DNA of 60,168 bases from Bdellovibrio sp. (lineage in GTDB: Bacteria > Bdellovibrionota > Bdellovibrionia > Bdellovibrionales > Bdellovibrionaceae): positions 1-60,168 of the forward strand of contig JACMQO010000105.1 in NCBI GenBank assembly GCA_014376935.1. The letters are read 5' to 3'. The position numbers and the translations under genes were made by a program. Positions 59,283 through 60,168 of the stretch are shown here, one piece after another (position 1 is the stretch's first letter; each line of letters starts with the position of its first letter). The notes below the pieces were generated by a model. It searched no databases, was not told the DNA's origin, and saw only the letters and a program-made list of their open reading frames with translations.

Positions 59283-59418
59283 CTTCTTAAATGTAATAGG
59301 GACAAGGCCTTGGTGCAAAAACCCTAAGGTCGAGTCAGGTCTAGATTAAACAGTCTTAACACAAACGCCGTGCTTTGCTTGACATTGGTCGATGCCAAAG
59401 GCACAAAACCCCCTTGCC

Positions 59419-60057
59419 ATGATTAAAATTAACGAGATCTTCTATTCGATCCAAGGCGAAAGTTCTTACGCCGGAAACGCAACTGTGTTTATTCGCACAA
59501 CTGCGTGTAATTTACGATGCACATACTGCGACACAAAATATTCTTATAATGAAGGAGAATTTTGGTCGATTGAAAAAATTCTACAAACCGTCAAAGAATA
59601 TGATGCGAAGTATATTTGTATAACGGGCGGCGAACCACTATTGCAAAAAGAAATCCACACCCTTATCAACATACTTTTAGATTTAGGCCATATAGTTTCT
59701 TTAGAAACGAGTGGTTCTTTGTCGATAAAAAATGTCGACCCGCGTGTAAAAATAATTCTTGACGTAAAAACTCCTGACAGTGGAGCCGCAGATAGCTTTA
59801 AGATGGAAAACATCGATTTCTCGAATGAAACGACGGAATATAAGTTTGTTGTTTGTAGTGAAAAAGACTTCGACTGGTCAGAAAATTTTTGTCGTCAACA
59901 TGATTTGGCAACAAAATTTACAATTTTATACAGTCCATCACATGGCCAAGTAGCTGATCGCTGGTTGGCAGAAAATATTTTGCAAAAAAAATCAAAAGCA
60001 AGGTTGCATTTGCAGCTACATAAGTATATTTGGTTACCCACAACCCGCGGAGTTTAA
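59419..60057 (+). CDS. queE: 7-Carboxy-7-deazaguanine synthase
   Basis: QueE is a radical-SAM enzyme that contracts the ring of a pterin to CDG in the queuosine pathway. The ATG at 59419 gives 212 residues and starts MIKINEIFYSIQGES; a frame from 59392 adds nine residues without a better ribosome site. The SAM cysteines are Cys30, Cys34 and Cys37 in CNLRCTYC, and CITGGEPLLQ follows. Other queuosine genes are not in the window. Confidence 0.93.
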   Translation: MIKINEIFYSIQGESSYAGNATVFIRTTACNLRCTYCDTKYSYNEGEFWSIEKILQTVKEYDAKYICITGGEPLLQKEIHTLINILLDLGHIVSLETSGSLSIKNVDPRVKIILDVKTPDSGAADSFKMENIDFSNETTEYKFVVCSEKDFDWSENFCRQHDLATKFTILYSPSHGQVADRWLAENILQKKSKARLHLQLHKYIWLPTTRGV

Positions 60058-60099
60058 TCCGCAACCAACATACAGAACACATAAACGAGAGGGATACCC

Positions 60100-60168
60100 A
60101 TGACGCCAAATCTGAATAACTCAGAAAATCTTTTTGTTGCTAACCTACAACAAGTTAGTCTTGAAAAA
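60100..60168 (+). CDS. Start of an unidentified gene, cut by the window
   Basis: An ATG at 60100 is preceded by GAGAGGGAT, a good ribosome site. Only 23 codons are visible, beginning MTPNLNNSENLFVANLQ. The fragment is hydrophilic with no signal peptide. It follows queE by 42 bases, so it may share its transcript. Confidence 0.6.
   Translation, partial: MTPNLNNSENLFVANLQQVSLEK

Overview
This is a chromosomal housekeeping window from a low-GC member of the Bdellovibrionota, most likely Bdellovibrionales (Bdellovibrio, Pseudobdellovibrio and relatives). The strongest marker is a 64-residue single-domain histone at 46543-46737, of the type described in Bdellovibrio bacteriovorus (Bd0055). Supporting signs are many signal-peptide and lipoprotein genes of narrow distribution, lipoboxes of the FQNC type, frequent TTG starts, a complete gatCAB set and a PilZ gene. 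No phage, IS element, CRISPR array, rRNA or classical defence island was seen. The one RNA gene I can name is tRNA-Ser(UGA).

Layout. 1-7316: the end of a TadG-like pilus gene (cut by the window), envelope proteins, nagZ and a TonB/TolA-like protein, then a small basic protein, a predicted beta-barrel and a lipoprotein. 7317-11434: priA, a zinc-ribbon plus CFI-box protein, and an FAD oxidoreductase. 11435-21819 (all +): a structured leader, then rpsB-tsf, pyrH, frr, uppS-cdsA, rseP-tsaB, a J-like/HTH fusion gene, rluD and pgeF. 21806-24236: OsmC and pirin, a small membrane protein, a decayed AraC regulator and tRNA-Ser. 24340-28989 (-): serS, a three-helix membrane protein and a 990-residue GYF/TPR protein. 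28990-29802: a gene-poor stretch holding a possible 40-residue secreted peptide, a candidate structured RNA with its own terminator, and operator-like repeats.

29803-37333 (mostly -): rho with a long N/G-rich extension and a coupled membrane protein, then rpmE, prfA, prmC, murA, with one oxidoreductase inserted on +. 37582-46468: PilZ, a LysM lipoprotein, DUF192 and Ppx/GppA, gatB-gatA-gatC, and ligA on +. 46543-51573: the histone, a membrane metallophosphoesterase, murD, and a large anchored surface protein. 51615-55258 (-): a tight operon lptM-dapF-dapA-dapB-tal-lipoprotein. 55255-60168: two exported proteins, ftsK, queE, and the first codons of another gene.

How the genes fit together. 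Four themes recur: cell-wall precursor supply and recycling (uppS, murA, murD, dapA, dapB, dapF, nagZ), translation (rpsB, tsf, frr, prfA, prmC, rpmE, serS with tRNA-Ser, gatCAB, tsaB, rluD, queE), chromosome work (priA, ligA, histone, ftsK) and envelope proteins of unknown role. The most distinctive items are the histone, the prion-like Rho extension, the LysM lipoprotein that could bridge the envelope, the CFI-box and J/HTH proteins, and the noncoding structures at 29069-29643 and 34343-34399. All functions are read from sequence and memory of families; no searches were run.
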